Shown one piece after another: positions 22,541-33,176 of a stretch of 64,000 nucleotides of DNA (position 1 is the stretch's first letter; every line of letters starts with the position of its first letter). Below the pieces are notes generated by a model that was not told the origin of the DNA, ran no database searches, and saw only the letters and a program-made list of their open reading frames with translations. The translations under genes and the position numbers were made by a program. The stretch spans positions 248,001-312,000 of the forward strand of contig NC_079257.1 of NCBI RefSeq assembly GCF_947241705.1, given 5' to 3'. The DNA comes from Saccharomyces mikatae IFO 1815 (taxonomy: Eukaryota > Ascomycota > Saccharomycetes > Saccharomycetales > Saccharomycetaceae).

Positions 22541-24442
22541 ATGCCTGACGACGTATCATTACATTTAAGCGACTCTTCAAAAAGATTACATTCTCACCAA
22601 TTGGTGGGGTCCTTCGATGAGACTTTTGCGCCAAATAATACGGATCTGGAAAAAGAGTGTAAGGCATCCCAAAGTAATATAACTACCGAAGTTTTTGAAG
22701 CATCGAGCCTCGAAGAAAAAGCAAGCTCGGAAAAACAAAAATACAGTTCGTTTTGGAAAAAATTTTACTTTGAGTATGTGGTCGTTGACAAATCAATCTT
22801 GGGTGTTTCTATTCTAGATTCATTCATGTATAACCAAGACTTAAAACCCGTTGAGAAAGAAAGGCGGGTTTGGTCTTGGTATAATTATTGTTACTTCTGG
22901 CTTGCCGAATGTTTTAACATAAATACCTGGCAAATTGCAGCAACAGGCTTACAGCTAGGACTAAATTGGTGGCAGTGTTGGATAACTATTTGGATTGGTT
23001 ACGGTTTTGTTGGTGCTTTCGTTGTTTTGGCTTCTAGAGTAGGTTCTGCTTACCATTTATCCTTCCCTATATCATCTAGAGCTTCGTTCGGAATTTTCTT
23101 CTCTTTATGGCCTGTAATTAATAGAGTTGTAATGGCTATTGTTTGGTACAGTGTCCAAGCCTATATTGCAGCAACTCCGGTGTCGTTAATGCTAAAATCC
23201 ATCTTTGGAAAGGACCTACAAGACAGAATCCCTGATCATTTTGGGTCACCAAATGCCACTACTTACGAATTCATGTGTTTTTTCATCTTTTGGGTTGCCA
23301 GTCTTCCCTTTTTACTAGTACCCCCCCATAAAATTAGACATCTGTTTACCGTTAAGGCAGCTTTGGTTCCATTCGCCTCTTTTGGTTTCTTAATTTGGGC
23401 CATCAGAAAAGCTCATGGGCGTATTGCTTTAGGGTCTTTAACTGACGTGCAACCTCATGGTTCTGCATTTTCATGGGCTTTTTTGAGATCACTAATGGGT
23501 TGTATGGCAAATTTCTCCACAATGGTCATCAATGCCCCTGATTTTTCAAGGTTCTCAAAAAATCCCAACTCTGCATTGTGGTCCCAATTGGTTTGCATTC
23601 CATTTTTATTTTCCGTTACTTGCTTAATTGGCATCTTGGTCACCGCAGCTGGTTATGAAATATATGGTGTTAATTATTGGTCACCACTCGATGTGCTACA
23701 AAAATTTTTAGAGACTACTTACAATAGTGGTACAAGAGCTGGTGTATTTTTAATCTCCTTTGTCTTCGCAGTAGCACAGTTGGGTACTAATATTTCCGCA
23801 AACTCGTTATCATGTGGGACTGATATGTCTGCTATTTTCCCTAAATTCATCAATATCAAGCGCGGTTCGTTATTCTGTGCAGCTATGGCATTGTGTATTT
23901 GCCCATGGAATTTAATGGCAACATCAAGTAAATTTACAATGGCTTTGTCTGCATACGCCATCTTTTTATCTAGTATCGCCGGTGTTGTTTGCTCTGACTA
24001 TTTTGTTGTCAGAAGAGGATACATCAAGTTAACACACATCTACTCGCATCAAAAGGGCTCTTTCTACATGTATGGAAATAGATTTGGTATTAATTGGAGA
24101 GCCTTGGCTGCTTATTTATGTGGGGTGGCTCCTTGTTTACCTGGTTTTATCGCTGAAGTGGGTGCTCCAGCTATAAAGGTTTCTGATGGAGCTATGAAAC
24201 TATACTACTTAAGTTACTGGGTAGGATATGGCTTGAGCTTTTTATCTTATACTGCTTTGTGTTACTTCTTTCCTGTACCTGGATGTCCAGTTAATAACAT
24301 TATTAAGGATAAAGGTTGGTTCCAGAGATGGACCGATGTTGATAATTTTGAAGAAGAGTGGAAAGACACAATAGAGAGAGATGATTTAGTAGATGACAGT
24401 ATAAGTGTCTACGAACATGAACACGAAAAGACGTTTATTTAA
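22541..24442 (+). CDS. FUR4: Uracil permease (NCS1 family)
   Basis: Plasma-membrane H+/uracil symporter, down-regulated by uracil through Rsp5 ubiquitination and endocytosis. I start at the ATG of MPDDVSLHLSDSSKR, giving 633 residues like the orthologue; the frame runs four codons upstream only to a GTG. The cytosolic N-terminal about 110 residues are Ser/Lys/Glu-rich, PEST-like, and contain most of the differences from S. cerevisiae. The 12-helix core is nearly invariant: SWYNYCYFWLAECFN, LGLNWWQCWITIWIGYG, NPNSALWSQL and WNLMATSSKF are all seen. The C-terminus ends HEHEKTFI. It follows GAL1 in the same direction but has its own promoter. Confidence 0.96.
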   Translation: MPDDVSLHLSDSSKRLHSHQLVGSFDETFAPNNTDLEKECKASQSNITTEVFEASSLEEKASSEKQKYSSFWKKFYFEYVVVDKSILGVSILDSFMYNQDLKPVEKERRVWSWYNYCYFWLAECFNINTWQIAATGLQLGLNWWQCWITIWIGYGFVGAFVVLASRVGSAYHLSFPISSRASFGIFFSLWPVINRVVMAIVWYSVQAYIAATPVSLMLKSIFGKDLQDRIPDHFGSPNATTYEFMCFFIFWVASLPFLLVPPHKIRHLFTVKAALVPFASFGFLIWAIRKAHGRIALGSLTDVQPHGSAFSWAFLRSLMGCMANFSTMVINAPDFSRFSKNPNSALWSQLVCIPFLFSVTCLIGILVTAAGYEIYGVNYWSPLDVLQKFLETTYNSGTRAGVFLISFVFAVAQLGTNISANSLSCGTDMSAIFPKFINIKRGSLFCAAMALCICPWNLMATSSKFTMALSAYAIFLSSIAGVVCSDYFVVRRGYIKLTHIYSHQKGSFYMYGNRFGINWRALAAYLCGVAPCLPGFIAEVGAPAIKVSDGAMKLYYLSYWVGYGLSFLSYTALCYFFPVPGCPVNNIIKDKGWFQRWTDVDNFEEEWKDTIERDDLVDDSISVYEHEHEKTFI

Positions 24443-24824
24443 ACCACCCATATCTACACGACTTCCTGCATTAATTTGAAAAATTCTTTCGAAATTTCAT
24501 GTACATTAATATTACTCCTTTTTTATACTCCCTAATTTTATTTAAGTTCTTTAGCATTTACATTTGTGCATATGATTAACATTGAGCATTACTTTTGATT
24601 TTTAATATATTCAGTCGCGTTTTTCTTTTCATATTTTAGTTTGCCTTGCGGCTTAGCGTACCTTCTCCTTTCCATACGTGAAAAAGACAATTGTGACATT
24701 ATGCAACATGTGTCATTTGTCACTTCATTAGCCATGAACCCGAACTTAGAGCACAGATTTCAACCAGGAAAAGTAGAAGGCGTGTGCATATTCACTGGGA
24801 TTAATACAAATACCATTTCAAGTC
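24443..24824. other. FUR4-POA1 spacer
   Basis: 382 bp with the FUR4 3' end and POA1 promoter. A 63-codon plus-strand frame overlaps the POA1 start in another frame and looks like chance. Nothing else is recognised. Confidence 0.55.
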
Positions 24825-25358
24825 ATGCCTAATATCACTTATGTTAAAGGTAACATCTTAAAAGCCACGACACATCCTAGGATCCTGATTCATTCTTGCA
24901 ATTGTAATGGTTCCTGGGGCGGTGGAATTGCCTACCAACTTGCCCTGAACTATCCAAAAGCAGAGAGCGATTACGTCGAAGTGTGTGAAAAATACGGTTC
25001 TGCTTTACTAGGCCGATGCATACTGCTTCCCAGTTATGAAAACTCCGATCTGCTGATTTGTTGTCTATTTACATCATCGTTTGGCGGTTCAAGTCATGGA
25101 GAAAAGAACAGCATTTTGAACTATACAAAATTGTCTTTGAATGAGTTAAAGGCCTACAGGGCTTCAGGAGGCAAAGGTAAAGTAAACGATGATATAATTG
25201 ATATTTATTTAAATAACCACACCAAACACCACATAGGAGAGTATAACCTGGAAATGCCACAAATTAACAGTGGTATATATGGTGTTCCTTGGAAAGAAAC
25301 AGAGCGCGTGTTGAAAGAAATCGATGGTAATATGAATTTTACTGTTTACCAACTGTAG
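24825..25358 (+). CDS. POA1: ADP-ribose-1''-phosphate phosphatase (macrodomain)
   Basis: Single-domain macro protein that removes the 1''-phosphate from ADP-ribose-1''-phosphate, a by-product of tRNA splicing. 177 residues, same as S. cerevisiae. The ligand-binding motifs are complete: [18 protein letters not shown] near residues 25-42 and the loop [14 protein letters not shown] near 85-98, with the C-terminal [10 protein letters not shown]. The start ATG is conserved ([10 protein letters not shown]). The middle segment around residues 105-135 is the variable part. The gene converges on CHS3 with a 161-bp spacer. Confidence 0.94.
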   Translation: MPNITYVKGNILKATTHPRILIHSCNCNGSWGGGIAYQLALNYPKAESDYVEVCEKYGSALLGRCILLPSYENSDLLICCLFTSSFGGSSHGEKNSILNYTKLSLNELKAYRASGGKGKVNDDIIDIYLNNHTKHHIGEYNLEMPQINSGIYGVPWKETERVLKEIDGNMNFTVYQL

Positions 25359-25519
25359 CCTCTTTGGCAGCAAAATGCTTGATTATAGTAGTAGGAAAAA
25401 GGATTCTCGATTATTAAGTTTTACTTTTAGAATGTGTTTAATATACTTTTGAAATAAATAAGTTATACGCGACCAAATATCAACTTGTAAGTATCACAGT
25501 AGAAATCATTATATACTGT

Positions 25520-28500
25520 CTATGCAACCAAGGAGCCTGTTTCCTCCTTTCGATTAAGAATTTCTTCCCTTTCAAATTCCCTCCAAGTCCTCATTTTAAT
25601 CTTCGAATGATCAAACTCACCTTCATTCTCATCTTGTGCCTTTTTGTTGCCACCAGCAATGGTTCTTGTATCACCCCATGAAAAGTCATCAAATTTCCAG
25701 TATGCGTATGAGGGTAGCACAAAATTCCAAATGGGTAAAGCACAAATATACACGCACATCCACCACAGGTATGACCATCTTGTAGCAGTTACAACAACGA
25801 TTAAGCCAGGCAAACCAAGTATAATTGCCAGCAAAACTAAAGTGATTACAGGTGTAGGTTTTGACACAATGGCAAAAATAATTACATAAATAGTAAAGCA
25901 AATGGCTAAGGGCAACACCATAGTACCAATCAATTCGATACCGATCACAAATTGCATGGAGAAACAGAAGGTACCGCACAAATCTTTAATTAAAACCAAT
26001 TCAAAAAGGTTATGCACTGTAGAATTGATCCATCTTCGACGTTGAGAAAGTAAGACTTTGAATTTATCAGGAGCAATGGTTTTACAGGCGGCTTTTGGAA
26101 CAAAAACTTGCTTTCTCTTAGGAAACGTCTTCAACATCAAAGAAGATAAAAATCTATCTTCACCTAGTAACAATAGGTTTTTTTTATGCAAAGTGTTGGT
26201 AACATTATCAGAATATCTCTCAACAATATCTGGGTTTGCCAATACAGGTACCCAGTAACCATCCGAACCCTTGGGTGATTTTATACGATACATCGAGAAA
26301 CATCCTGGTAAACAAGTAACTGAACCAAATACAGATTCAAAAGCTTTAGCTTGATGATGCGAAATATAATACTCAAAAACTTGAATTGCAGTTACCCAAG
26401 ACTGCGCCTTATTAGCGATCTTTGTCTCACCACAAAGACCCATGATTAAAGGATCTTTAACCATTTCAGCAACCATATGAGTTAAAGCATCGGGGAAAAC
26501 TTTAGTATCAGCATCGACCATAAGTACCGTTTCGTAAAAGTCTGCCATTAACCCTGTAATCTGCCAGATATTTTTTAAAAGCTGGAATTCCAATTGAGTC
26601 ATTCTTTCATCAAACGTTATTTTCTCTAAAAAGGACATGAGAATGATTTGAGAATCACGCTTCCCTCTATTACCAGGTTTAGCGGCACCTTGTTCTGCAG
26701 GAGTACCACACTTCACAATCGTAATTATTGGAACACGTTGCTGATTTTCTGGAGGAACAGTAGAATCATCATATTTGTAAAAACCCGCATATATTTTCGC
26801 CATATTATGTCTCTTAGAACCGGAAGCAACAGCTACATAAGAATAAGGTTTGACTTCATCTGGTGGGGTGACAAAATCGTCCATCATTCCTAACGCTATC
26901 TCCGGGGTGGTCTTGTCGTTACCTGAGCCCTTAATCAAACCGTCACATACAACCATCAATAATTTATGAGAATTTGGATAATCTGTAGTGGAAAGAGAAT
27001 CTAGTGTCGTTCTTAAACCCTCTTCATCCTCCGAGTAACAGGTAACGAAACAAATGGTATGAATCAATGGGAATCCGTATGGCATGAAGTCCAGTGGTGG
27101 CTGTTGAACGATATCCGGATGTATAATCGTGGAGTCAAGACTTTGGATTAATGACGATCCTGGTACAGGAGAAGAGGTAGCTTTGTTCCAAAACATAGAA
27201 GAGGTGGGTAAGAGAGTAGAAGGATTACGGGAATGTATGGCTTTGTTTTCATTGGACAGTTTCCAAGCATTTTGGGTAGTCATTGTTGTCATTCCTCTGT
27301 ATGAACCAGATGATTGTAATGAATTACTTAAAGAGGTGTCCAGATCTATCACAGATTCATTCAATTGGAGCATTTTAGAGCTGTGTTTTTTCAGCAAATC
27401 AAAAGTTGAAGTACGCTTGTGTCCCAATGGCTTTTTTAAGTATTTTTTTGGTCTCAAATGGGGATCCACCTCCTTTAGAGGAGCCTTTGTTTGAATATTT
27501 TTTGACCAATCTTCGATATCGTTAGTGTGCTTATCCATTGTCTTATTGTCCACAATATACGCCCCTTGTTTCCTAGCCACTGTCCAACGGAAATAGCAGG
27601 CGATCAAGAATTTAGTTATCACCACAGAAAGAATAAATACCAGAGAGACATACAGGACAACATCAGATGCAATACAACCGACAGTTTTAGAATCTACTTC
27701 ACCAACTTTGATAATTTCGCTTAAACATCTCGCAATTTTTCTCTCATGTCCATTGGACAAAACCAATGAGAGATCATAACCCTGTAAGTTTGAAGTTTTC
27801 AAGTCATCGAATACAACAGGGTAGTCAACTTCATCTTTTTCTAACCAGTCGAGCAGATCCAAATCTAAAACGTCACCATTGTAAACAATCAAGTTCCTAG
27901 AGGAGTTCTTTATACCGTCCCAGGTGAAGTAAACATCTGCCTTCGCCTTTAAACCATAAAACGCATCCCTATCATCTTTAGCAGTATGGCAGTTCCATCC
28001 TGCGTAATTCTCAACGGTGAAATTCGGCTTTGAAGAGCCATCTTGATTTTTTAACTTACATGGAAAATACCATGCTAAATCATTATCATCATTATGAGGA
28101 ATAGAGGAGTTGGCTTTCGGAGTTATAAGGTTGTGACAGTTACCATTCACATTTTGAAACAAGAACGAAGCATCTTTACCAGCATCCGACCAGGGCCCAT
28201 AAAGGGTGTTCGAATCCACTTCGACGTCTTGTATTCCAGAACGTGAGGATGTATCCAATTCATATGCCTTACCATTAATGACAACAAATTCTGTTGACAC
28301 CTCGTTGTTTTTCAAACGTAGTTTGGAACTGCTACAAACAGTTTTGGTAAAGCCAAAAGTCAAATAAGCCACAATCGCACCAATATATAAGATGACAGAA
28401 ATCAAGGCGACCTTTTCCCTCCACGCCATCTGTCTTTCCTTTTTAGGCATTCCGCAAAACGCAAGGATCGGAGCTGGAGCCCAAAATGTAATGAAATAAC

Positions 28501-29026
28501 AATACATCTGCCAAAATGATAGCGTGTCATTCCTTTCTTTTCTTAATGGCTTAATAGGCCTACTTATAGGCTGCACGGAACTTTCTTCGAAATTATCCGC
28601 ATCAAATTCAGTGCCGTCTTTGTCAAATTCTTCTTCGGCAACACCTTCATTGCTTACTTTGACGGAATCCTTCTTGTCAGTAGTATTCATGTCCTGTAAA
28701 AGATAGCCATCCGTTTCAGGGCCACTTACTTTACTTCTTACCGATCCTTTGGAGCGCAATGAGCCACTTCGACGAGCTGCATTTGGGTTCACACCGGTAC
28801 TTGATGGTAAAACATCCAAATGATTCATCTGCTCTTGCGTTTTCTGTGCATAATAAAAATGTGGATTATCAGGATTGTTCAGCCGACTTCTTTCAGGCCG
28901 CACCAAAGAATTTTGTCTGTGAGGTGCTCCTGAGCCGACACTATGTCTTGATCTAAGCAGAGACTCTTCATCTTGGTTAGCATTTAAGTAATAGTCGTCA
29001 GGATCATCTCCATTCAAGCCGCTCAT
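25520..29026 (-). CDS. CHS3: Chitin synthase III catalytic subunit
   Basis: Main chitin synthase for the bud-neck ring, lateral wall and chitosan precursor. It recycles through chitosomes under control of Chs4-Chs7. I start at the ATG of MSGLNGDDPDDYYL, giving 1168 residues against about 1165. The frame extends 25 codons upstream only to a TTG. Order: cytosolic N-tail to about residue 170; paired membrane segments; a long lumenal/cytosolic linker with a cytochrome-b5-like region; a third membrane segment near 455-475; the GT2 domain with TCYSEDEEGLRTTLDSL, VDADTK, LGEDRF and the product-site QRRRW; then a cluster of C-terminal membrane helices. All catalytic motifs are intact. Confidence 0.96.
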   Translation of the reverse strand: MSGLNGDDPDDYYLNANQDEESLLRSRHSVGSGAPHRQNSLVRPERSRLNNPDNPHFYYAQKTQEQMNHLDVLPSSTGVNPNAARRSGSLRSKGSVRSKVSGPETDGYLLQDMNTTDKKDSVKVSNEGVAEEEFDKDGTEFDADNFEESSVQPISRPIKPLRKERNDTLSFWQMYCYFITFWAPAPILAFCGMPKKERQMAWREKVALISVILYIGAIVAYLTFGFTKTVCSSSKLRLKNNEVSTEFVVINGKAYELDTSSRSGIQDVEVDSNTLYGPWSDAGKDASFLFQNVNGNCHNLITPKANSSIPHNDDNDLAWYFPCKLKNQDGSSKPNFTVENYAGWNCHTAKDDRDAFYGLKAKADVYFTWDGIKNSSRNLIVYNGDVLDLDLLDWLEKDEVDYPVVFDDLKTSNLQGYDLSLVLSNGHERKIARCLSEIIKVGEVDSKTVGCIASDVVLYVSLVFILSVVITKFLIACYFRWTVARKQGAYIVDNKTMDKHTNDIEDWSKNIQTKAPLKEVDPHLRPKKYLKKPLGHKRTSTFDLLKKHSSKMLQLNESVIDLDTSLSNSLQSSGSYRGMTTMTTQNAWKLSNENKAIHSRNPSTLLPTSSMFWNKATSSPVPGSSLIQSLDSTIIHPDIVQQPPLDFMPYGFPLIHTICFVTCYSEDEEGLRTTLDSLSTTDYPNSHKLLMVVCDGLIKGSGNDKTTPEIALGMMDDFVTPPDEVKPYSYVAVASGSKRHNMAKIYAGFYKYDDSTVPPENQQRVPIITIVKCGTPAEQGAAKPGNRGKRDSQIILMSFLEKITFDERMTQLEFQLLKNIWQITGLMADFYETVLMVDADTKVFPDALTHMVAEMVKDPLIMGLCGETKIANKAQSWVTAIQVFEYYISHHQAKAFESVFGSVTCLPGCFSMYRIKSPKGSDGYWVPVLANPDIVERYSDNVTNTLHKKNLLLLGEDRFLSSLMLKTFPKRKQVFVPKAACKTIAPDKFKVLLSQRRRWINSTVHNLFELVLIKDLCGTFCFSMQFVIGIELIGTMVLPLAICFTIYVIIFAIVSKPTPVITLVLLAIILGLPGLIVVVTATRWSYLWWMCVYICALPIWNFVLPSYAYWKFDDFSWGDTRTIAGGNKKAQDENEGEFDHSKIKMRTWREFEREEILNRKEETGSLVA

Positions 29027-30757
29027 TCTGGTTTTCCCTTCTATAGAATGTATCAACAGCACCAATGCAGAAACTGGAAAAGTACCAAAAACACTTGACA
29101 ATTTTCCAAATCAGTATACGCTTATAATCGTCTACCAATGTATGCTTTCTAACAAGATTTATTAAGAGTCGAAATGTTGATATTCAAACGTAAATCTGAA
29201 ACACAGTAAAGAATATTTTTGATTTCTATTTTTATGCTCTTATTTTCTTTTTTGATTTTTTTTTCGAAGTCTGCGCAAGCGTCAATAACGCGTTTTACCC
29301 AAATGGGTAACCAAAGAGGGTCACCTATGCAGGTACTCTTAGGACGTGTAAATAATACAGCATGGACCCTGCAAGGTAATTGCCCATCAACAGTGGTGCA
29401 TAGGTTCCAGGAAATTGTCAGATTCATGTACATATATATGTATACATATATATGTATAGGTATAAACAGAGAGAGGGTTATATGTATAAATGCATGTACA
29501 GAGTGCGTGCGTAGATATGCGAATATGTTGTTCAAGAACGTAAAGAGGAACTGCAATGCTAGTTTTTTACATTGTAAATGAGGATATATTCTACAATTAC
29601 TGCTTCCGAAGGTTTCTTCAAGTAATCTCAAGCCTCTTTTCTCAGACTCTGTTAACTGCGGTATGGCCGTCATTGCTGCAACTTGTTATCGGTTTTGTAG
29701 ATCCAAGAAAAAGAAGAGCAAAGACACAATACATGAACTTTGTGACGCAGCGCGTGGCAAGATTATAGATAGAGCAATAGTACCTCGCTTTTATTTTAAA
29801 GTTTCTGTGCTTATCACATTCTCTTCTGTTCACTGATTTTCAACGGCTGTTTTCGTTTCAAACAGAGAGAGGAACATAAAAATCACAGCAAAAGATGGTT
29901 TAACAATAGTTAACGAAGTTGAACTTAGAAGAGAGAATATGATTCATTCCCAAGAAATCGTGTTACATACACTGTCTGGTTTAAGAACAAATATCTTTCC
30001 CTCGATAGGTCCTATTTTATTGATCTCATTAGATAATTTGATTACATAAATTGCCTTATAAAGTTTAACTTCATAATATCCACGTTCGCATTGTCTTCAT
30101 TTTTCCAATTGAGCTTGATGCAACTCTTCGCCTTTTTTCGATGTAAGACAAGGTGCTCTTTACCTGGTCGGTAGCGGTAAATCTTTGTTGCGCACAGCTC
30201 TTTTTTGTCAAAGTGTTCGTAAGAACATTTAGTTACTTTTGGGAAGATAGAAAATTGAAAAGAAAAATCGAAAGAACTTATATATTCTTTTAATCATGGC
30301 AGTGGAATAGCCTGCCATCATACAATATAGGTAAATGATCTTCTTAAAGAGTAGTCGAGTATTATTATTGAAAATTAAGATAGCTGAAAGATGCTGTTGG
30401 TACTTATTTAATACTTGCTTGATCCCTCATCCCTAAGAACTGTGACAAAATAGATCAGTATTTGCAACTCGAGTGATTTGTTTAGAAATTTTCCTTCAAA
30501 AACAATAGATATATTTGTCTTTGAAGATACAATGACAACCTATTGTTTGAATTTATTTGCCTGATTCTCGCGTGTTTTCTTTTTAGGGATAAAAAAGAAA
30601 AACTAAAAGTATGAATTTCAAGTAATTCCATGGATAGTAGTATATGATTAATAAAGAAAGCTGCAAGTTGTCTACTAATACTTCTTAGTGCCGCAACTTA
30701 CAGTGTCCTGTGAGTTATATTATAAATAGGAAGATTTAAAAAAGGTGAAAGTAAAGA
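29027..30757. other. CHS3-SCO2 divergent intergenic region
   Basis: 1.73 kb without a gene I can support. The frames at 29149-29833 on both strands mirror one another and have low-complexity translations with no known domain. A perfect 28-bp palindrome lies at 29429-29456. A long promoter gap is also present here in S. cerevisiae. Confidence 0.55.
29429..29456. repeat. Perfect 28-bp AT-rich palindrome
   Basis: TACATATATATGTA is followed directly by its own copy, and the whole 28 bp reads the same on both strands, centred between 29442 and 29443. It could extrude as a cruciform or act as a dimeric protein site. Confidence 0.9.
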
Positions 30758-31663
30758 ATGTTGAATAGTCTAGGAAAATATACCTGTCGTTCCTTTTGCA
30801 GACAGGCTAATATCTCACTAAAGAGATTCTTTTATCATAAAGGTGTATGTCAAAGGGGGTTTTCAACGGGGTGTGATTTGAGAAGTGCCAACAAGGAAAA
30901 TTTTAATGCAAGAAAACCACTGGATAGGCTACAACTAAGTGATGAAGTCAGTGAACCAGACCCAATAAGAACAAAATTTTTTCAGTTCTCCCGATGGAGG
31001 GCTAGTGTTGCTATATTGCTGCTAGGTGGTGGGACATATGCTTATTTATCAAGAAAAAGACGTTTGCTAGAAACAGAAAAGGAAGCCGATGCTAACAGAG
31101 CTTACGGTTCAATTGCGCTCGGGGGTCCTTTCAAACTGATAGATTTCGATGGCAAGCCCTTTACAGAGAAGGATTTGAAAGGTAAGTTTTCCATTCTGTA
31201 TTTTGGCTTCAGCCATTGTCCCGACATTTGTCCAGAAGAACTAGATAAATTAACTTATTGGATATCTGAATTAGATGACAAGGACCACATGAAGATACAA
31301 CCATTGTTTATCTCATGTGACCCGGCAAGAGATACTCCAGATGTCTTGAAAGAGTATTTGAGTGACTTCCATCCCGCTATCATTGGTTTGACTGGTACGT
31401 ACGATGAAATCAAAAGCGTCTGCAAAAAGTACAAGGTGTATTTTTCAACTCCACGTGGCGTCAAGTCTGACCAAGACTATTTAGTGGACCATTCAATCTT
31501 TTTCTATTTAATCGATCCTGAGGGACAGTTTATCGATGCCTTAGGGAGAAACTACGACGAAAAATCTGGTCTTGAAAAGATTCGCGAGCAAATCCAAGCT
31601 TATGTGCCAAAGGAAGAACGAGAGCGCAGGTTACAAAAGTGGTACTCTTTCATTTTTAAATGA
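30758..31663 (+). CDS. SCO2: Sco2, mitochondrial copper-binding protein of the inner membrane
   Basis: Paralogue of Sco1; in S. cerevisiae it overlaps with Sco1 in copper delivery to cytochrome oxidase but is dispensable. 301 residues. A basic, Arg/Ser-rich presequence covers about residues 1-50. One membrane anchor lies at about 80-97 (VAILLLGGGTYAYL). The thioredoxin-like domain then carries the copper-binding C-P-D-I-C in GFSHCPDICPEELD and the conserved His in LVDHSIFFYL. It is divergent from CHS3. The mature domain is very close to that of SCO1 at 52353-53258; the presequences differ. Confidence 0.95.
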   Translation: MLNSLGKYTCRSFCRQANISLKRFFYHKGVCQRGFSTGCDLRSANKENFNARKPLDRLQLSDEVSEPDPIRTKFFQFSRWRASVAILLLGGGTYAYLSRKRRLLETEKEADANRAYGSIALGGPFKLIDFDGKPFTEKDLKGKFSILYFGFSHCPDICPEELDKLTYWISELDDKDHMKIQPLFISCDPARDTPDVLKEYLSDFHPAIIGLTGTYDEIKSVCKKYKVYFSTPRGVKSDQDYLVDHSIFFYLIDPEGQFIDALGRNYDEKSGLEKIREQIQAYVPKEERERRLQKWYSFIFK

Positions 31664-31991
31664 ACCAAAAAAGGCAAAAAGGGACCTAATTTGGGCTACT
31701 AAACACATAAGCTGCTTGTTTACCAACTATACTGTAAATAAATTAAACAAACAAAAAAGTCAATTGATTATGCTTGAAGGTTGAGATCATTAGTCGGGCT
31801 TAAAGACGCAAACACGCGGGAGTAATAAACATATATACACACATACATAAGATTCGATACCATTACATTCGTGCAGTTGCTTTTTCCCTTTTCTTTTCTC
31901 ATTTCAAGAAAATCATGTTGAGATCTTTTATGATGATATATAGCAGGAAACTAAACTAAATGAAAACAAAAAATCGACTTCAGCGTATAAA
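31664..31991. other. SCO2/OLA1 convergent spacer
   Basis: 328 bp between two converging genes, AT-rich. The plus-strand frame that overlaps the SCO2 end is out of frame and not a gene. Confidence 0.55.
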
Positions 31992-33176
31992 TCAATTCTT
32001 ACCAGCACCGGCTCTGAAGTAGATAATATCCCCGTCTTCAACAACATAGTCTTTACCCTTTTGCAACAACTTACCAGCGGCCTTGATGGCAGAATCATCC
32101 TTGTATTCAAAGACATCTTCACATTTCATAACTTGAGCCAAAATAAAGGTATTCATTAAATCATTATGAATGACACCAGCAGCTTGTGGAGCCTTAGTAC
32201 CTCTTCTAATAGTCCATTCACGAACTTCATCTGGACCACAAGTGAAAAAAGAAATCAAATCTAATTTTTCTCTCATGGTGGTAATAATTTTTGGTAAAGC
32301 GGAAACTGTCTGCAGTTTCTTCAATTCTTCCTCAGCTTCTTCCGGAGACATGTGAGATAGTCTTTCTTCTAAAGAAACACTGAATGGAATAATTAAATCA
32401 CCTGGAGAGTATTTGTCTACCCATTCCTTGATTCTTAGCAGGTGCTTATTCTTCTTTCTAAGGTAGTCTTTTTCAGACAAGTTAATCAAATAGATACATG
32501 GCTTAGCAGTCAATAAAAACATAGTGTTGATAATTTCGACTTCCTTTGTAGTCCAGGAATGATTAGCCACTCTTTGACCGCTCTTTAACAAGTCAATGAT
32601 TTTAGTGATTAAATCCATTTCTTCCTTCTTTTGCTTGACTTCCAAAGATTGACCACCTCTTTTGGCAATTTTTTCAGCACCCTCAAGGGCCTTTTCGGAA
32701 AATTCAATATCCTTAAGTCTTAGCTCTTCATTAATAATCTCTAAATCACGAACTGGGTCAACGTCACCTTCAATATGGATAATTTCAGCATCATCAAAAC
32801 AACGAACGACTTGATAGATAGAATCGACTGATCTAATGTGAGACAAGAAAGCATTACCTAAACCTTCACCGGCAGAAGCACCCTTAGTCAAACCAGCAAT
32901 ATCGTAAACAGTCAAATGAGCTGGAACCTCAGAAGCTGTCTTTTTATAGATTTTCAACAACTCGTCGAATCTTGGAGATGGAACAGTAACACGGGCTTCT
33001 TCTGGATCAATGGTAGCGAAAGGATAGTTGGCTGGGTTACCCAATGGACATCTAGTGATGGCTTGGAAGAAGGTCGATTTACCAACATTAGCTAAACCGA
33101 CAATACCGGCTTTCAAGTTGTTACCTGGACGACCCAGTAAGACTTTTTTTTCTTCGACTTGCTTCTTTGGAGGCAT
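31992..33176 (-). CDS. OLA1: Ola1, Obg-like ATPase
   Basis: P-loop ATPase of the YchF/Obg family that interacts with the ribosome and proteasome. 394 residues, same as S. cerevisiae. The G1 loop GLANVGKST is at residues 27-35 and the G3 region DIAGLTKGASAGEGLG follows. The usual G4 NKxD is replaced by NLSE in IYLINLSEKDY, the hallmark of ATP preference in YchF proteins. A coiled-coil segment and a C-terminal TGS domain (VFEYKDDSAIKAAGKLLQKGKDY) complete the protein. Codon bias is high. It is transcribed leftward from a long upstream region (1.43 kb) that contains a tandem 12-bp repeat. Confidence 0.95.
   Translation of the reverse strand: MPPKKQVEEKKVLLGRPGNNLKAGIVGLANVGKSTFFQAITRCPLGNPANYPFATIDPEEARVTVPSPRFDELLKIYKKTASEVPAHLTVYDIAGLTKGASAGEGLGNAFLSHIRSVDSIYQVVRCFDDAEIIHIEGDVDPVRDLEIINEELRLKDIEFSEKALEGAEKIAKRGGQSLEVKQKKEEMDLITKIIDLLKSGQRVANHSWTTKEVEIINTMFLLTAKPCIYLINLSEKDYLRKKNKHLLRIKEWVDKYSPGDLIIPFSVSLEERLSHMSPEEAEEELKKLQTVSALPKIITTMREKLDLISFFTCGPDEVREWTIRRGTKAPQAAGVIHNDLMNTFILAQVMKCEDVFEYKDDSAIKAAGKLLQKGKDYVVEDGDIIYFRAGAGKN

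Noticed and set aside
29149-29673. 174-codon minus-strand frame between CHS3 and SCO2
   Set aside because: Low-complexity translation through a TA/CA repeat (IHIYVYIYMYM), mirrored by an open frame on the other strand, no known domain.
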